Assembly (NCBI GenBank): GCA_002409365.1
Contig: DHUW01000047.1
Coordinates: 1-10,843, forward strand
Source of the DNA: Anaerolineaceae bacterium UBA5224
GTDB taxonomy: Bacteria; Chloroflexota; Anaerolineae; Anaerolineales; Anaerolineaceae
Direction of reading: 5' to 3'
Length of the DNA stretch: 10,843 nt
Part shown: positions 1 through 6,432 of the stretch, piece after piece
Position numbering within the stretch: the first letter of the stretch is position 1
Layout of the letters: every line of letters begins with the position of its first letter
Made by a program: the position numbers and the translations under genes
Notes under the pieces: generated by a model
What the model saw: the letters and a program-made list of their open reading frames with translations, nothing else
Told to the model about the DNA's origin: nothing
The model's database searches: none

Positions 1-900
1 CTCGGTTGGGAAGGAATGGAATATTCGGGGATGGGTTGGTGGCAGGATCAATTGGTCTTGCTCCCGCAATACCCGAATGGTATTGATGGGAACCTTGATA
101 GTCAGGTATACGCAATTTCAAAGCAATCTCTGCTGAAATTTGCTGAGGGCTCCACCATACAGGTTTATCCTTATGAGGTTTCATTTGACGACGCTGGTCT
201 TTCTGACGAGTTAGCAGGTTTCGAGGGCTTTGAGGCGATCGTTTTCATTGATGACTCAGTCTATTTGACCATCGAAACTCACGGTGGCAACCCGATGAAG
301 GCTTTTATTATTCGGGGGGAAGTCCAGAAAACTGATGACAGGATCGTAGAGATCAACCTGGAAAAATCGACTTTACTGGAACTGCCAACACAAAATAACA
401 ACCACAATGCCAGTTATGAAGCCTTGACAAGCGACGGCGTGTATATTTATGCCTTCTATGAACAAAATGGGTTTACTCAAAACGAAAGTCCGTTCGCTGT
501 CAGACTGGATTTGGATTTAAAGGTCGTATCGCAGATTCCGGTGGAGGCAATTAATTACCGCGTTACAGATGCCAGTTTGATGGATGAAAATGATGCCTTC
601 TGGATGATCAACTACTTCTTCCCAGGGGATACTCATCTCGCAGCGGATGAAGACTTCCTCACAACGCGCTATGGTTTGGGGAAGACCCACCTTGAGAACC
701 AACCCTTGGAACGTCTGGTAAAGTTTCATTTAACTGTCGATGGATTCAAGCAGGTTGAGCAGCCACCGATCTACCTGGTGCTCTTGGATAAAAATGAAGC
801 CAGAAATTGGGAAGGTTTGGCTGTGTTGGATGATATAGGCTTCTTATTGGTTACGGATAAATTCCCGAGTTCAATTCTGGCTTTGATTGATGTCAGGTAA
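1..900 (+). CDS. Probable beta-propeller protein of unknown function, C-terminal part
   Basis: The frame is open from base 1, so the start lies upstream of the window; about 299 residues are visible. No membrane segment or signal is seen in this part. The composition (many short beta-type stretches, acidic and aromatic residues, frequent D/G turns) suggests a secreted or periplasmic beta-propeller. A WEG motif occurs near the left edge (GWEGMEYSG) and again close to the C-terminus (NWEGLAVLDD, followed by FLLVTDKFP). This is what a propeller closing its ring with repeated blades would show. The EG plus TDK pattern resembles the phytase-like esterase or SMP-30-type propellers, but I do not recognise a family with confidence and assign no activity. 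It ends 121 bases before the sugar transporter operon, with no convincing terminator between them, so readthrough is possible. Confidence 0.7.
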   Translation, partial: LGWEGMEYSGMGWWQDQLVLLPQYPNGIDGNLDSQVYAISKQSLLKFAEGSTIQVYPYEVSFDDAGLSDELAGFEGFEAIVFIDDSVYLTIETHGGNPMKAFIIRGEVQKTDDRIVEINLEKSTLLELPTQNNNHNASYEALTSDGVYIYAFYEQNGFTQNESPFAVRLDLDLKVVSQIPVEAINYRVTDASLMDENDAFWMINYFFPGDTHLAADEDFLTTRYGLGKTHLENQPLERLVKFHLTVDGFKQVEQPPIYLVLLDKNEARNWEGLAVLDDIGFLLVTDKFPSSILALIDVR

Positions 901-944
901 ATTTTCCGTTATTAATCGGTTGAGATACGGCCAATATCAAAGAA

Positions 945-976
945 TTTACCTTAAAACTGGTATTATTGTTTATAAT
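945..976 (+). promoter_or_regulatory. Candidate promoter of the sugar ABC transporter operon
   Basis: A consensus -10 hexamer TATAAT lies at 971-976, in an AT-rich stretch. The best -35-like sequences (TTTACC at 945 or TTACCT at 946) sit 19-20 bases upstream, longer than ideal, so activity may need an activator. Transcription would start near 983, leaving a leader of about 40 bases before the TTG start at 1022. No clear operator palindrome is visible. Confidence 0.4.
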
Positions 977-1021
977 ATTTTTTCGGATGATGAATGAAGA
1001 TTAGCAAGTGAGGAGTTCTCT

Positions 1022-2188
1022 TTGACTGAAGCTATTATCAGTGTACCGCCAAAAAAACCTGGTACTACTTTGCACAAACTTAGGACCAGGGAGCAAATTA
1101 CTGGATATTTATTCATCTTACCCGCCCTTATCATAATCCTAGTATTTGGTCTTTTCCCAATTGGTTACTCGTTATATATGAGTTTGTTTAATTGGCGCGT
1201 GACCAAAGGTGCTTTTGTTGGCGGTAAGAATTACCTTCTGATTTTCGGAAGCTGGACAAACCTTCTTATCACGCTGGCAGGTATTGCTCTCATCGTAGTG
1301 GCATTCTGGATCTGGAATAACGCCTTCAAGTCTCTCAATAAAGGTCAGAAGGCAGCAAAAATCATTGCTGCGGTCATCCTGATCTTGGGTGGGGTGATTT
1401 TTGTCACAGGTTGGGGGTATATGTATGATGCCGGCAATCAGAAATTCCTCAACTCATTGATAGTCACCTTGTATTATGCCTTGGGGACCGTGCCTGCAGA
1501 GGTGATCATCGGGATGATCCTGGCTTTCTTGCTTTACCAGGATATAGTCGGTAAAGACCTCTTTAGAATCATTTACTTCCTCCCATATGTGACCCCTTCA
1601 GTTACTTCAGCAGTGGTCTTTCAGATCATTTTTTCATTGAGAGAGACCTCCATTGCTAACACGATCATAGGATGGTTTGGTATAAGTCCCCAAAAATGGC
1701 GTTTTGAACCCAAACCACTTTTGAATTTGCTTGGACTGGATGTTTCAGGTTTTTTGTCTGGACCAAGCCTTGCCCTTGTATCCATCATAATCTACGGCAT
1801 CTGGGCTTTCGTTGGCTATAATACGGTTATCTTCCTGGCTGGCCTGGGGAATATCCCTAAAGAGACTTACGAGGCAGCTGAAATTGATGGCGCCAGCAGG
1901 GCACAACAATTCACTAATATCACGATGCCACTACTTTCGCCGACAACGTTTTACCTGGTTCTGATCGGATTTATTGGCACTTTCAAATCATTCAATCATA
2001 TTTACGTACTCAGAACACCCAGTGCAGGAGACTCGGTTATCACTACGAGCCTTCTCATTTTCGATAACTTTTATAAGGCAAATCAGTATGGCGTGGCAAC
2101 AGCCCAGGCGATTGTTTTATTCCTGGTGATTCTTGGATTGACTCTGGCGCAGAATAAACTGATCGGAGAGAGGGTATTCTATGGATAG
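1022..2188 (+). CDS. Carbohydrate ABC transporter permease, MalF/UgpA type, with extra membrane segments
   Basis: This is an inner-membrane subunit of a CUT1-type sugar importer. The start is TTG at 1022: GAGGAG at 1010-1015 is six bases upstream, and the nearest upstream ATG runs into a stop. The cytoplasmic coupling loop that contacts the ATPase is plain at residues 283-305 (EAA, then G290, then MPLL). Core membrane segments lie near residues 27-54, 144-171, 184-205, 250-272, 308-323 and 362-378. At 388 residues it is about 80-90 longer than a usual member. The surplus includes two further hydrophobic segments (about 80-98 and 111-132) between core helices 1 and 2, plus a loop at about 210-248. 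Its stop overlaps the start of the next permease by 8 bases, so the two are probably translated together. The substrate cannot be read from the sequence. Confidence 0.93.
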   Translation: MTEAIISVPPKKPGTTLHKLRTREQITGYLFILPALIIILVFGLFPIGYSLYMSLFNWRVTKGAFVGGKNYLLIFGSWTNLLITLAGIALIVVAFWIWNNAFKSLNKGQKAAKIIAAVILILGGVIFVTGWGYMYDAGNQKFLNSLIVTLYYALGTVPAEVIIGMILAFLLYQDIVGKDLFRIIYFLPYVTPSVTSAVVFQIIFSLRETSIANTIIGWFGISPQKWRFEPKPLLNLLGLDVSGFLSGPSLALVSIIIYGIWAFVGYNTVIFLAGLGNIPKETYEAAEIDGASRAQQFTNITMPLLSPTTFYLVLIGFIGTFKSFNHIYVLRTPSAGDSVITTSLLIFDNFYKANQYGVATAQAIVLFLVILGLTLAQNKLIGERVFYG

Positions 2189-3077
2189 TGTAGCCGCCAA
2201 ACCACAACCAGTCGTCACGATCACTCGTGCAAAGCGCTCCCGTTTCTATTGGCTTGGGCGAATTCTGACTTATGCCATCCTGATTTTTGGTGCCATCATC
2301 TTCATTTTCCCGTTTCTCTGGATGATTTCGAGTTCTCTGATGACTCTGGGCGAGACGATCACGCGACAACTACTGCCAAAAGTTCCACAGTGGATCAATT
2401 ATGTCGATGCCTGGAACCAGGCTAAGTTCTCGAAATATTTTATGAATAGTGTCTTTATTACTTTGGGAACGCTGGCAGGGTTGCTGATCACTTCAATTTT
2501 GGCAGGTTACGCTTTTGGTCGCATTGATTTCAAGGGCAAAAACATTGTTTTTGGCTTGTTTTTAGCAACCATGATGATCCCCGAATCGGTGACATTGATC
2601 CCAAATTATCTGCTCATTCGAGGTAGTATCATCCCCATTCCTGGTGGAACCTGGTTGAACAAATATTGGTCGCTGACTATACCATTCATCGCTAATGCCT
2701 TCAGCATCTTCTTGCTCAGACAGTTCTTTGCCCAAATTCCCAAAGAATTATGGGATGCCGCCCGCATAGATGGCGCAGACCACTTGCGTTTCCTGATCCA
2801 GGTGGTTTTGCCGATCAGCAAGGCACCCATTATGACCGTACTCCTGTTCGGTTTTACCGGCTCGTGGAATGCTTTCCAATGGCCGTTATTGGTCACGACT
2901 AACGATACCTGGCGACCGATCATGGTCGGTTTGTGGTCTTTTGTTAACGAAGCTGGACCACAAACTCACTTGTTGATGGCAGGAGCAGTGATCTCATTGA
3001 TCCCGATCCTGATTATCTATTTCCTCACCCAAAAACAATTTACGCAGGGTATTGCAACAACCGGCTTAAAAGGGTAG
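2181..3077 (+). CDS. Carbohydrate ABC transporter permease, MalG/UgpE type
   Basis: Second membrane subunit of the sugar importer, expected to pair with the MalF-like protein. At 298 residues it has the normal family length. An N-terminal basic region (residues 16-27) precedes the first membrane helix (about 28-50); further helices lie near 90-112, 122-145, 163-182, 213-232 and 263-283. The ATPase-contacting loop is at residues 189-212, with DAARIDGA and a closing VVLPI. The C-terminus ends in the QKQF...GLKG form typical of MalG-like proteins. The start ATG at 2181 lies inside the end of the previous gene, supporting translational coupling. No ATPase gene follows; a shared MsmK/UgpC-like ATPase encoded elsewhere is the usual solution in this transporter group, which is inference here. 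Confidence 0.95.
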   Translation: MDSVAAKPQPVVTITRAKRSRFYWLGRILTYAILIFGAIIFIFPFLWMISSSLMTLGETITRQLLPKVPQWINYVDAWNQAKFSKYFMNSVFITLGTLAGLLITSILAGYAFGRIDFKGKNIVFGLFLATMMIPESVTLIPNYLLIRGSIIPIPGGTWLNKYWSLTIPFIANAFSIFLLRQFFAQIPKELWDAARIDGADHLRFLIQVVLPISKAPIMTVLLFGFTGSWNAFQWPLLVTTNDTWRPIMVGLWSFVNEAGPQTHLLMAGAVISLIPILIIYFLTQKQFTQGIATTGLKG

Positions 3078-3098
3078 GATAATTATTGTCAACGATAG

Positions 3099-3112
3099 CG
3101 AGATCCGTCTCG
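3099..3112 (+). other. Small intercistronic hairpin before the binding-protein gene
   Basis: CGAGA (3099-3103) and TCTCG (3108-3112) form a five-base stem with a UCCG loop, in the 74-base gap between the second permease and the binding-protein gene. No T-run follows, so it is not a terminator. It could mark an mRNA processing or stability point that lets the binding protein be made in excess over the permeases, as is common in such operons. The stem is short and may be chance. Confidence 0.25.
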
Positions 3113-3151
3113 ATATCAAATTACTAAATTCAAGATGGAGGTTTTGAATAA

Positions 3152-4603
3152 ATGAAGAGAAAGTTGTTTAGTCTACTTGCAGTCATCATGGTTGCAGCCA
3201 TGGTTCTTAGCGCTTGCGCGAAACCAACTGCTGCACCTGAAACCCCGGCGCCAACAGAAGCCCCGGTAGTAACCGAAGCCCCGACCGAAGCCCCGGTAGT
3301 AACCGAAGCCCCGACCGAAGCACCGACTGAAGCACCAGCTGAAAGCATCTGGGCGAATGTTACCCCCGCCAAGAATATCACTTTCTGGCATCAGCATACC
3401 GGTGAAGCTCGTGAAGCAGCGATGGCAAAAATCGTTAACGATTTCAACGCCACCAATGAATACGGGATCACCTTAACCGCAGAATACGCTGGCGGATATG
3501 GCGATATTTATACCAAAATGCTCGCCCTGCTCAACACTCCTGACGTCCCTGACATCGTTGTCGGCTATCAGAACCAAATCGCAACCTATCAACTGGCAGA
3601 TTCGATTTTTGATATGAACACCGTCATCAATGACCCCGTCTATGGTATGCCCCAGGCCGATCAGGATGACTTCATCCCCGCTTTCTTCCAGCAGGATGTT
3701 TACCCTCTGTATGACAACCAGCGCTTGGGCTTAGCTCCCAACCGCTCCATGGAAGTTATGTATTACAACATGGATTGGCTGAAGGAATTGGGCTACGATG
3801 CTCCTCCTGCTACCCCCGAAGAATTCCGTGATATGGCTTGTAAAGCCTCTACCACACCATTCAGCGGTGCAAAAGCCGAAGGTTCGATGGGTTATGAACT
3901 CAGCATCGATACCTCCCGCTTCGCTTCCTGGACCTATGCCTTTGGTGGCGACATTTATGATGGAACCACCAACCAGTACACCTTGAACAGCCCCGCGGCT
4001 GTGGAAGCTTTCAAGTTCCTGCAAGGTTTGTTTGCTGATGGCTGCGCCCGCCTTGTCTCCGAAAATTATGGCGATCAGGCTGATTTCGGCAATGGCACCA
4101 CTCTGTTCACCATCGGTTCAAGCTCCGGCCTGCCTTTCTATACCCAGGCTGTAGATGAAGGCTCTGCCTTTGAATGGTCAGTGGCTGCTTTGCCAAGCAC
4201 TGGTACACCCAAGCAAGATATTTACGGCGCGAGTGTTTCAATTCCGAAATCCACTCCCGAACGTGAACTGGCTGCCTGGATCTTCATTAAATACTACACC
4301 AGCCCCGAAGTTCAGAAACTATGGGCAGAAGCCTCCGGTTATTTCCCGGTGCGCCAATCTGTTGCTGACATGATGACCGACTACATGGCTGCAAACCCGA
4401 CTTACAAGGCTTCCTGGGACCTGCTGCAGTATGGCTGGTTTGAACCTGCTGTTCCTGGTTATGACTTTGTCCGTGACGAAATCGAAGTTGTCATGGCTGC
4501 AGTCGTTGATGACCCCACCCTGGACGTCCAGGCTGAGTTTGACAAGTTGAATGAATTCGGCAACCAAACTCTTGCTGAACAACTCGAACAACTCGCAAAC
4601 TAA
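3152..4603 (+). CDS. Sugar-binding lipoprotein of the ABC importer (extracellular solute-binding protein family 1)
   Basis: This is the extracellular receptor that delivers a carbohydrate to the two permeases upstream. ATG at 3152 is preceded by GGAGG (3137-3141) ten bases away. A signal peptide with basic N-terminus and hydrophobic core ends in the lipobox LSAC; Cys22 would be lipidated. Residues about 24-65 are a low-complexity linker rich in Thr, Glu, Ala, Pro and Val, encoded by tandem repeats, tethering the domain to the membrane. From about residue 70 the family 1 binding fold begins: ITFWHQHTGEAREAAMAKIVNDFN is split here as ITFWHQHTG and then a helix ending in VNDFN. The late region with FIKYYTSPEVQKLWAEASGY is the familiar hinge and C-lobe signature. 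At 483 residues the length is normal for a member with a linker. Several TFW/YY/W aromatics fit sugar stacking, but the ligand is unknown. Confidence 0.95.
   Translation: MKRKLFSLLAVIMVAAMVLSACAKPTAAPETPAPTEAPVVTEAPTEAPVVTEAPTEAPTEAPAESIWANVTPAKNITFWHQHTGEAREAAMAKIVNDFNATNEYGITLTAEYAGGYGDIYTKMLALLNTPDVPDIVVGYQNQIATYQLADSIFDMNTVINDPVYGMPQADQDDFIPAFFQQDVYPLYDNQRLGLAPNRSMEVMYYNMDWLKELGYDAPPATPEEFRDMACKASTTPFSGAKAEGSMGYELSIDTSRFASWTYAFGGDIYDGTTNQYTLNSPAAVEAFKFLQGLFADGCARLVSENYGDQADFGNGTTLFTIGSSSGLPFYTQAVDEGSAFEWSVAALPSTGTPKQDIYGASVSIPKSTPERELAAWIFIKYYTSPEVQKLWAEASGYFPVRQSVADMMTDYMAANPTYKASWDLLQYGWFEPAVPGYDFVRDEIEVVMAAVVDDPTLDVQAEFDKLNEFGNQTLAEQLEQLAN
3257..3316 (+). repeat. Two perfect 30-base tandem repeats in the lipoprotein linker
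   Basis: The unit at 3257-3286 is repeated exactly at 3287-3316 and followed by degenerate 12-base GAAGCACCGACT-like units up to about 3341. Each 30-base unit adds ten residues (EAPVVTEAPT), so changes in copy number would lengthen or shorten the tether without a frameshift. Identity at the DNA level, including synonymous positions, indicates recent duplication. Confidence 0.9.
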
Positions 4604-4624
4604 TTCTTGTTAGAAGTATGTAAT

Positions 4625-4655
4625 AAAACCTCCCTGTACTTGCAGGGAGGTTTTT
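4625..4655 (+). terminator. Rho-independent terminator of the sugar transporter operon
   Basis: CCTCCCTG (4629-4636) pairs with CAGGGAGG (4643-4650) around a six-base loop TACTTG. The stem is extendable by A-T pairs on its outer side and is followed by TTTTTGTTTT. It lies 21 bases after the stop of the binding-protein gene. Its loop and 3' arm also hold the apparent -35 element of the tmRNA promoter. Confidence 0.92.
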
Positions 4656-4668
4656 GTTTTGCTATAAT
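4640..4668 (+). promoter_or_regulatory. ssrA (tmRNA) promoter, embedded in the upstream terminator
   Basis: TTGCAG (4640-4645) and TATAAT (4663-4668) are separated by exactly 17 bases, and the -10 box ends ten bases before the mature tmRNA 5' end at 4679, so transcription probably starts very near the RNA's own 5' end. The -35 hexamer falls in the loop and 3' arm of the preceding terminator hairpin, so the two signals share DNA. Confidence 0.8.
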
Positions 4669-4678
4669 GATGATGCAT

Positions 4679-5076
4679 GGGGATGCCAGGTCTCGACGGG
4701 AGAGGCTGGTTCCGGATTGCGAGCCGAGAGGTGCCGACCTCGTAAAATCAGTACAAAACAACAAGTGCCAATCGCACAAGTTACGCAACCCTTCCTTTAG
4801 CTGCATAAGCTAATTGATCGGAAGCTGACCTCCATGATGAGGTCACGTCCCCTGGAGTCGTTTTTCTGACCGAATCCAGCAAGGATGTCATAGAAGTCAG
4901 AATGCTGGGCATTGATTCGCGGGATGCCCCTAAGAGAGCCTTCGGGTTCAAGCGAATGGCTTGCTGGTAGTTGCGCAGAACATCTTAAGGCGAGCGAGAT
5001 TGAATCTTCTGCTACGCTCGTAGAGATTCGAGAGTCTAATCTTTCGGACGCGGGTTCGATTCCCGCCATCTCCACC
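4679..5076 (+). ncRNA. ssrA: Transfer-messenger RNA (tmRNA), one-piece
   Basis: tmRNA enters stalled ribosomes with SmpB as an alanyl-tRNA mimic, then templates a degradation tag. The 5' end GGGGATG (4679-4685) pairs with CATCTCC (5067-5073), leaving a G-U at the third pair, the alanine identity signal. The conserved D-loop-like region GTCTCGACGGG follows the 5' strand. A perfect T-arm is at 5050-5066 (GCGGG, TTCGATT, CCCGC). The resume codon is most likely GCC at 4767, giving the tag ANRTSYATLPLAA and a TAA at 4806-4808. A hairpin TGACCTC/GAGGTCA (4826-4845) follows the stop, as expected for the helix after the tag frame. The 3' end reads ACC then T, so the terminal A of CCA is not encoded and must be added. 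Length about 398 bases is in the usual range. The resume codon is judged by alignment to known tags and is the least certain point. Confidence 0.97.
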
Positions 5077-5077
5077 T

Positions 5078-5106
5078 AAAAAGCCCCTGATCCCAGGGCT
5101 TTTTTT
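5078..5106 (+). terminator. Rho-independent terminator of ssrA
   Basis: AAAAAGCCCCTG pairs with CAGGGCTTTTT around loop ATCC, with one bulged C, and runs into a T-tract. It begins immediately after the tmRNA 3' end, so the transcript tail is short. Confidence 0.88.
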
Positions 5107-5216
5107 GTTCTTAACCTGTCATCCTGAGGTTTTTTGAAATGATATTTGCAATCGCCTAGTTTTACCAACATTCTTGCGCAGGGGCGAGGAGTTCAATTCT
5201 CGCTGTAGTAATGAAA

Positions 5217-5299
5217 ATCTTCCATAGTCTCCCGTTTTGCATGATATGTGATGCAAGTTGCACCTAAGCAAATTCTCGGAAGATGTGGAAGCCTTTTTT
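5217..5299 (+). other. Nested inverted repeats followed by a T-run: possible structured RNA or operator
   Basis: ATCTTCC (5217-5223) is the reverse complement of GGAAGAT (5278-5284); in an alternative register CTTCCA (5219-5224) matches TGGAAG (5286-5291). Inside lie TTGCAT (5237-5242) with ATGCAA (5251-5256), and TTGC/GCAA around ACCTAA just after. The block ends in TTTTTT (5294-5299). This could be a small RNA with its own terminator or protein-binding sites upstream of the permease pair. The stems are short and the loop of the outer stem long, so the call is tentative. Confidence 0.3.
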
Positions 5300-5360
5300 A
5301 GAAATGATTATTCTTAAATTAGCCTTTGAATATAGATTTGTCTCCTCACCAATGACCCAC

Positions 5361-5369
5361 TGATATAAT
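5361..5369 (+). promoter_or_regulatory. Extended -10 promoter of the paired membrane-protein operon
   Basis: TGATATAAT is a TGn-extended -10 element. The best -35-like hexamer, TTGTCT at 5338-5343, is 20 bases from the TATAAT, so the extended -10 probably does most of the work. The start would be near 5376, giving a leader of about 35 bases before ATG 5411, which has GGAG at 5401-5404. Confidence 0.6.
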
Positions 5370-5410
5370 CAAAATGATTTACAGCTGTCTATAATCTGAT
5401 GGAGTGATCC

Positions 5411-5944
5411 ATGAAGAAATCCTTTATTTTCATTTTGATTCCCACCGTTATCTTGGCCTTGATTGCTTACTTTGTGGGAGGCATCGATCTCGTACTCGAT
5501 GGGCTCACTGTTGCGTCAAAAACTGCTGGGCAATCGTCAATAATGTTGATCGTCTCATTTGTTTTGATTGGTCAGCTCAATATCTTGATAACGAAGGAAA
5601 TACTTGACGGTTGGTTGCAGAAATTCAGTGGAATAAAAGGGATCATCATCAGTGCTTTTGCAGGAGGGCTGTTTCCAGGAGGTCCTTACATTTATTATCC
5701 TTTTATTCAATCTTTTAACAACAAAGGAATACCATTTTACATTTTCATCGCATTCATCATGGGGAAAAATGTTTATGATATTTCACGAGTTCCAATGGAG
5801 ATCAGCCTGGTCGACCCGAAAATCTCCCTAGTAAGGTACCTCGTAACTCTTCCCATACCAATATTGATCGCAATGATTACGCGGCGTTTCTTCCAAGGCA
5901 AGGCGATGGATGATGTTTTTATTTCCCCTGGTGAAAAAGAATGA
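5411..5944 (+). CDS. Half-size integral membrane protein, ArsP/YraQ-permease-like, first of a paralogous pair
   Basis: A 177-residue hydrophobic protein with about five membrane segments (near residues 5-23, 42-60, 76-97, 107-119 and 139-157). The start ATG is supported by GGAG six bases upstream. A Gly-rich turn in a membrane segment, GGLFPGGPYIYYP (residues 85-97), and SRVPME (125-130) are its most distinctive features. The next protein repeats the same layout (WL..G.KGI, GG...GPY..P.I, S..P.E, then a hydrophobic C-terminal helix), so the two are paralogues. The GPY/P pattern resembles the permease family DUF318 (ArsP/YraQ), whose full-length members carry two such halves in one chain. I infer that this pair forms a heterodimer equivalent to one permease. 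The substrate is unknown, and no arsenic, mercury or redox gene is adjacent. The C-terminal 17 residues are polar and acidic. Confidence 0.85.
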   Translation: MKKSFIFILIPTVILALIAYFVGGIDLVLDGLTVASKTAGQSSIMLIVSFVLIGQLNILITKEILDGWLQKFSGIKGIIISAFAGGLFPGGPYIYYPFIQSFNNKGIPFYIFIAFIMGKNVYDISRVPMEISLVDPKISLVRYLVTLPIPILIAMITRRFFQGKAMDDVFISPGEKE

Positions 5945-6432
5945 ACCAAACAACGATAATTCTAAGTGGGGCAGCTATTATCTTGATTTTTGTCAATGCC
6001 AGGAAATCTGGCAAGCAAGTAGAAGGTTTTAAATCCGGATTGAAATTACTGCTCAACTCATTGTCCTTAATTATTTGCGCGTTCATTTTAGCTGGCATGA
6101 TAGAGGTGTTGATCCCGGTTGAGTTTGTTGAGAACTGGCTCTCAAAAGGAGCTGGCCTAAAGGGAATCTTTTTGGGCACATTTGGCGGAATGCTCCTGGC
6201 AATGGGTCCTTATGCTGCGTTTCCAATCATTGGTTCAATTTTGAGTGCTGGTGCGGGTTGGGGGACGGTAGTCGCGTTGATAACCGGCTGGTGCTTGCTG
6301 GGTTTGAGCAAAGCACCTTTTGAGACGGCATTTGGTGGCATAAAGTTTTATGTCTACAAAACGCTGATTAGCATTCCATTCTGTTTCGCTGCAGGACTCT
6401 TGGCACACCTTGCACAGATGGTCCTCGTTTGA
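5941..6432 (+). CDS. Half-size integral membrane protein, ArsP/YraQ-permease-like, second of the pair
   Basis: A 163-residue membrane protein. Its ATG overlaps the TGA of the first gene (ATGA, 5941-5944), so translation is probably coupled and subunits made in equal amounts; only a weak GGTGA-like ribosome-binding site is visible. Hydrophobic segments lie near residues 4-19, 38-60, 73-99, 106-121 and 139-158. The shared signature reads GGMLLAMGPYAAFP (82-95) and SKAPFE (123-128), aligning without large gaps to the first protein. Cys46, Cys118 and Cys148 are inside or next to membrane segments and have no counterpart in the partner. As for the partner, an ArsP/YraQ-type permease half is the best guess, by motif resemblance only. 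A further frame starts at TTG 6429 over its stop codon. Confidence 0.85.
   Translation: MNQTTIILSGAAIILIFVNARKSGKQVEGFKSGLKLLLNSLSLIICAFILAGMIEVLIPVEFVENWLSKGAGLKGIFLGTFGGMLLAMGPYAAFPIIGSILSAGAGWGTVVALITGWCLLGLSKAPFETAFGGIKFYVYKTLISIPFCFAAGLLAHLAQMVLV

Larger units (their letters stand above)
5107..5410. other. Intergenic region without a gene; contains inverted repeats and a promoter
   Basis: No frame on either strand looks coding. The left part (about 5118-5130) contains GTCATCCTGAG, reminiscent of a dispersed repeat seen in some genomes, but too short to assign. A hairpin GCGAGGA/TTCTCGC (5184-5203) resembles a tRNA T-arm. Nested inverted repeats occupy 5217-5291 and are followed by six Ts. 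The right part carries the extended -10 promoter and ribosome-binding site of the membrane-protein pair. Confidence 0.7.

Noticed and set aside
3130..3381. Minus-strand frame rich in GASVGASV
   Set aside because: It is the mirror of the repetitive lipoprotein linker; the plus-strand reading has a signal peptide, ribosome-binding site and family fold.
4607..4813. Plus-strand 68-residue frame over the terminator and tmRNA 5' part
   Set aside because: It spans a terminator and the tmRNA promoter, and has no ribosome-binding site or protein-like composition.
4797..5075. Minus-strand frame beginning MEMAGIEPASE
   Set aside because: It lies wholly inside tmRNA on the opposite strand. This kind of frame arises from the conserved RNA ends and is not a protein gene.
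5118..5130. GTCATCCTGAG as a member of a dispersed genomic repeat
   Set aside because: Only about eleven bases match what I remember, and no second arm is visible in the window.
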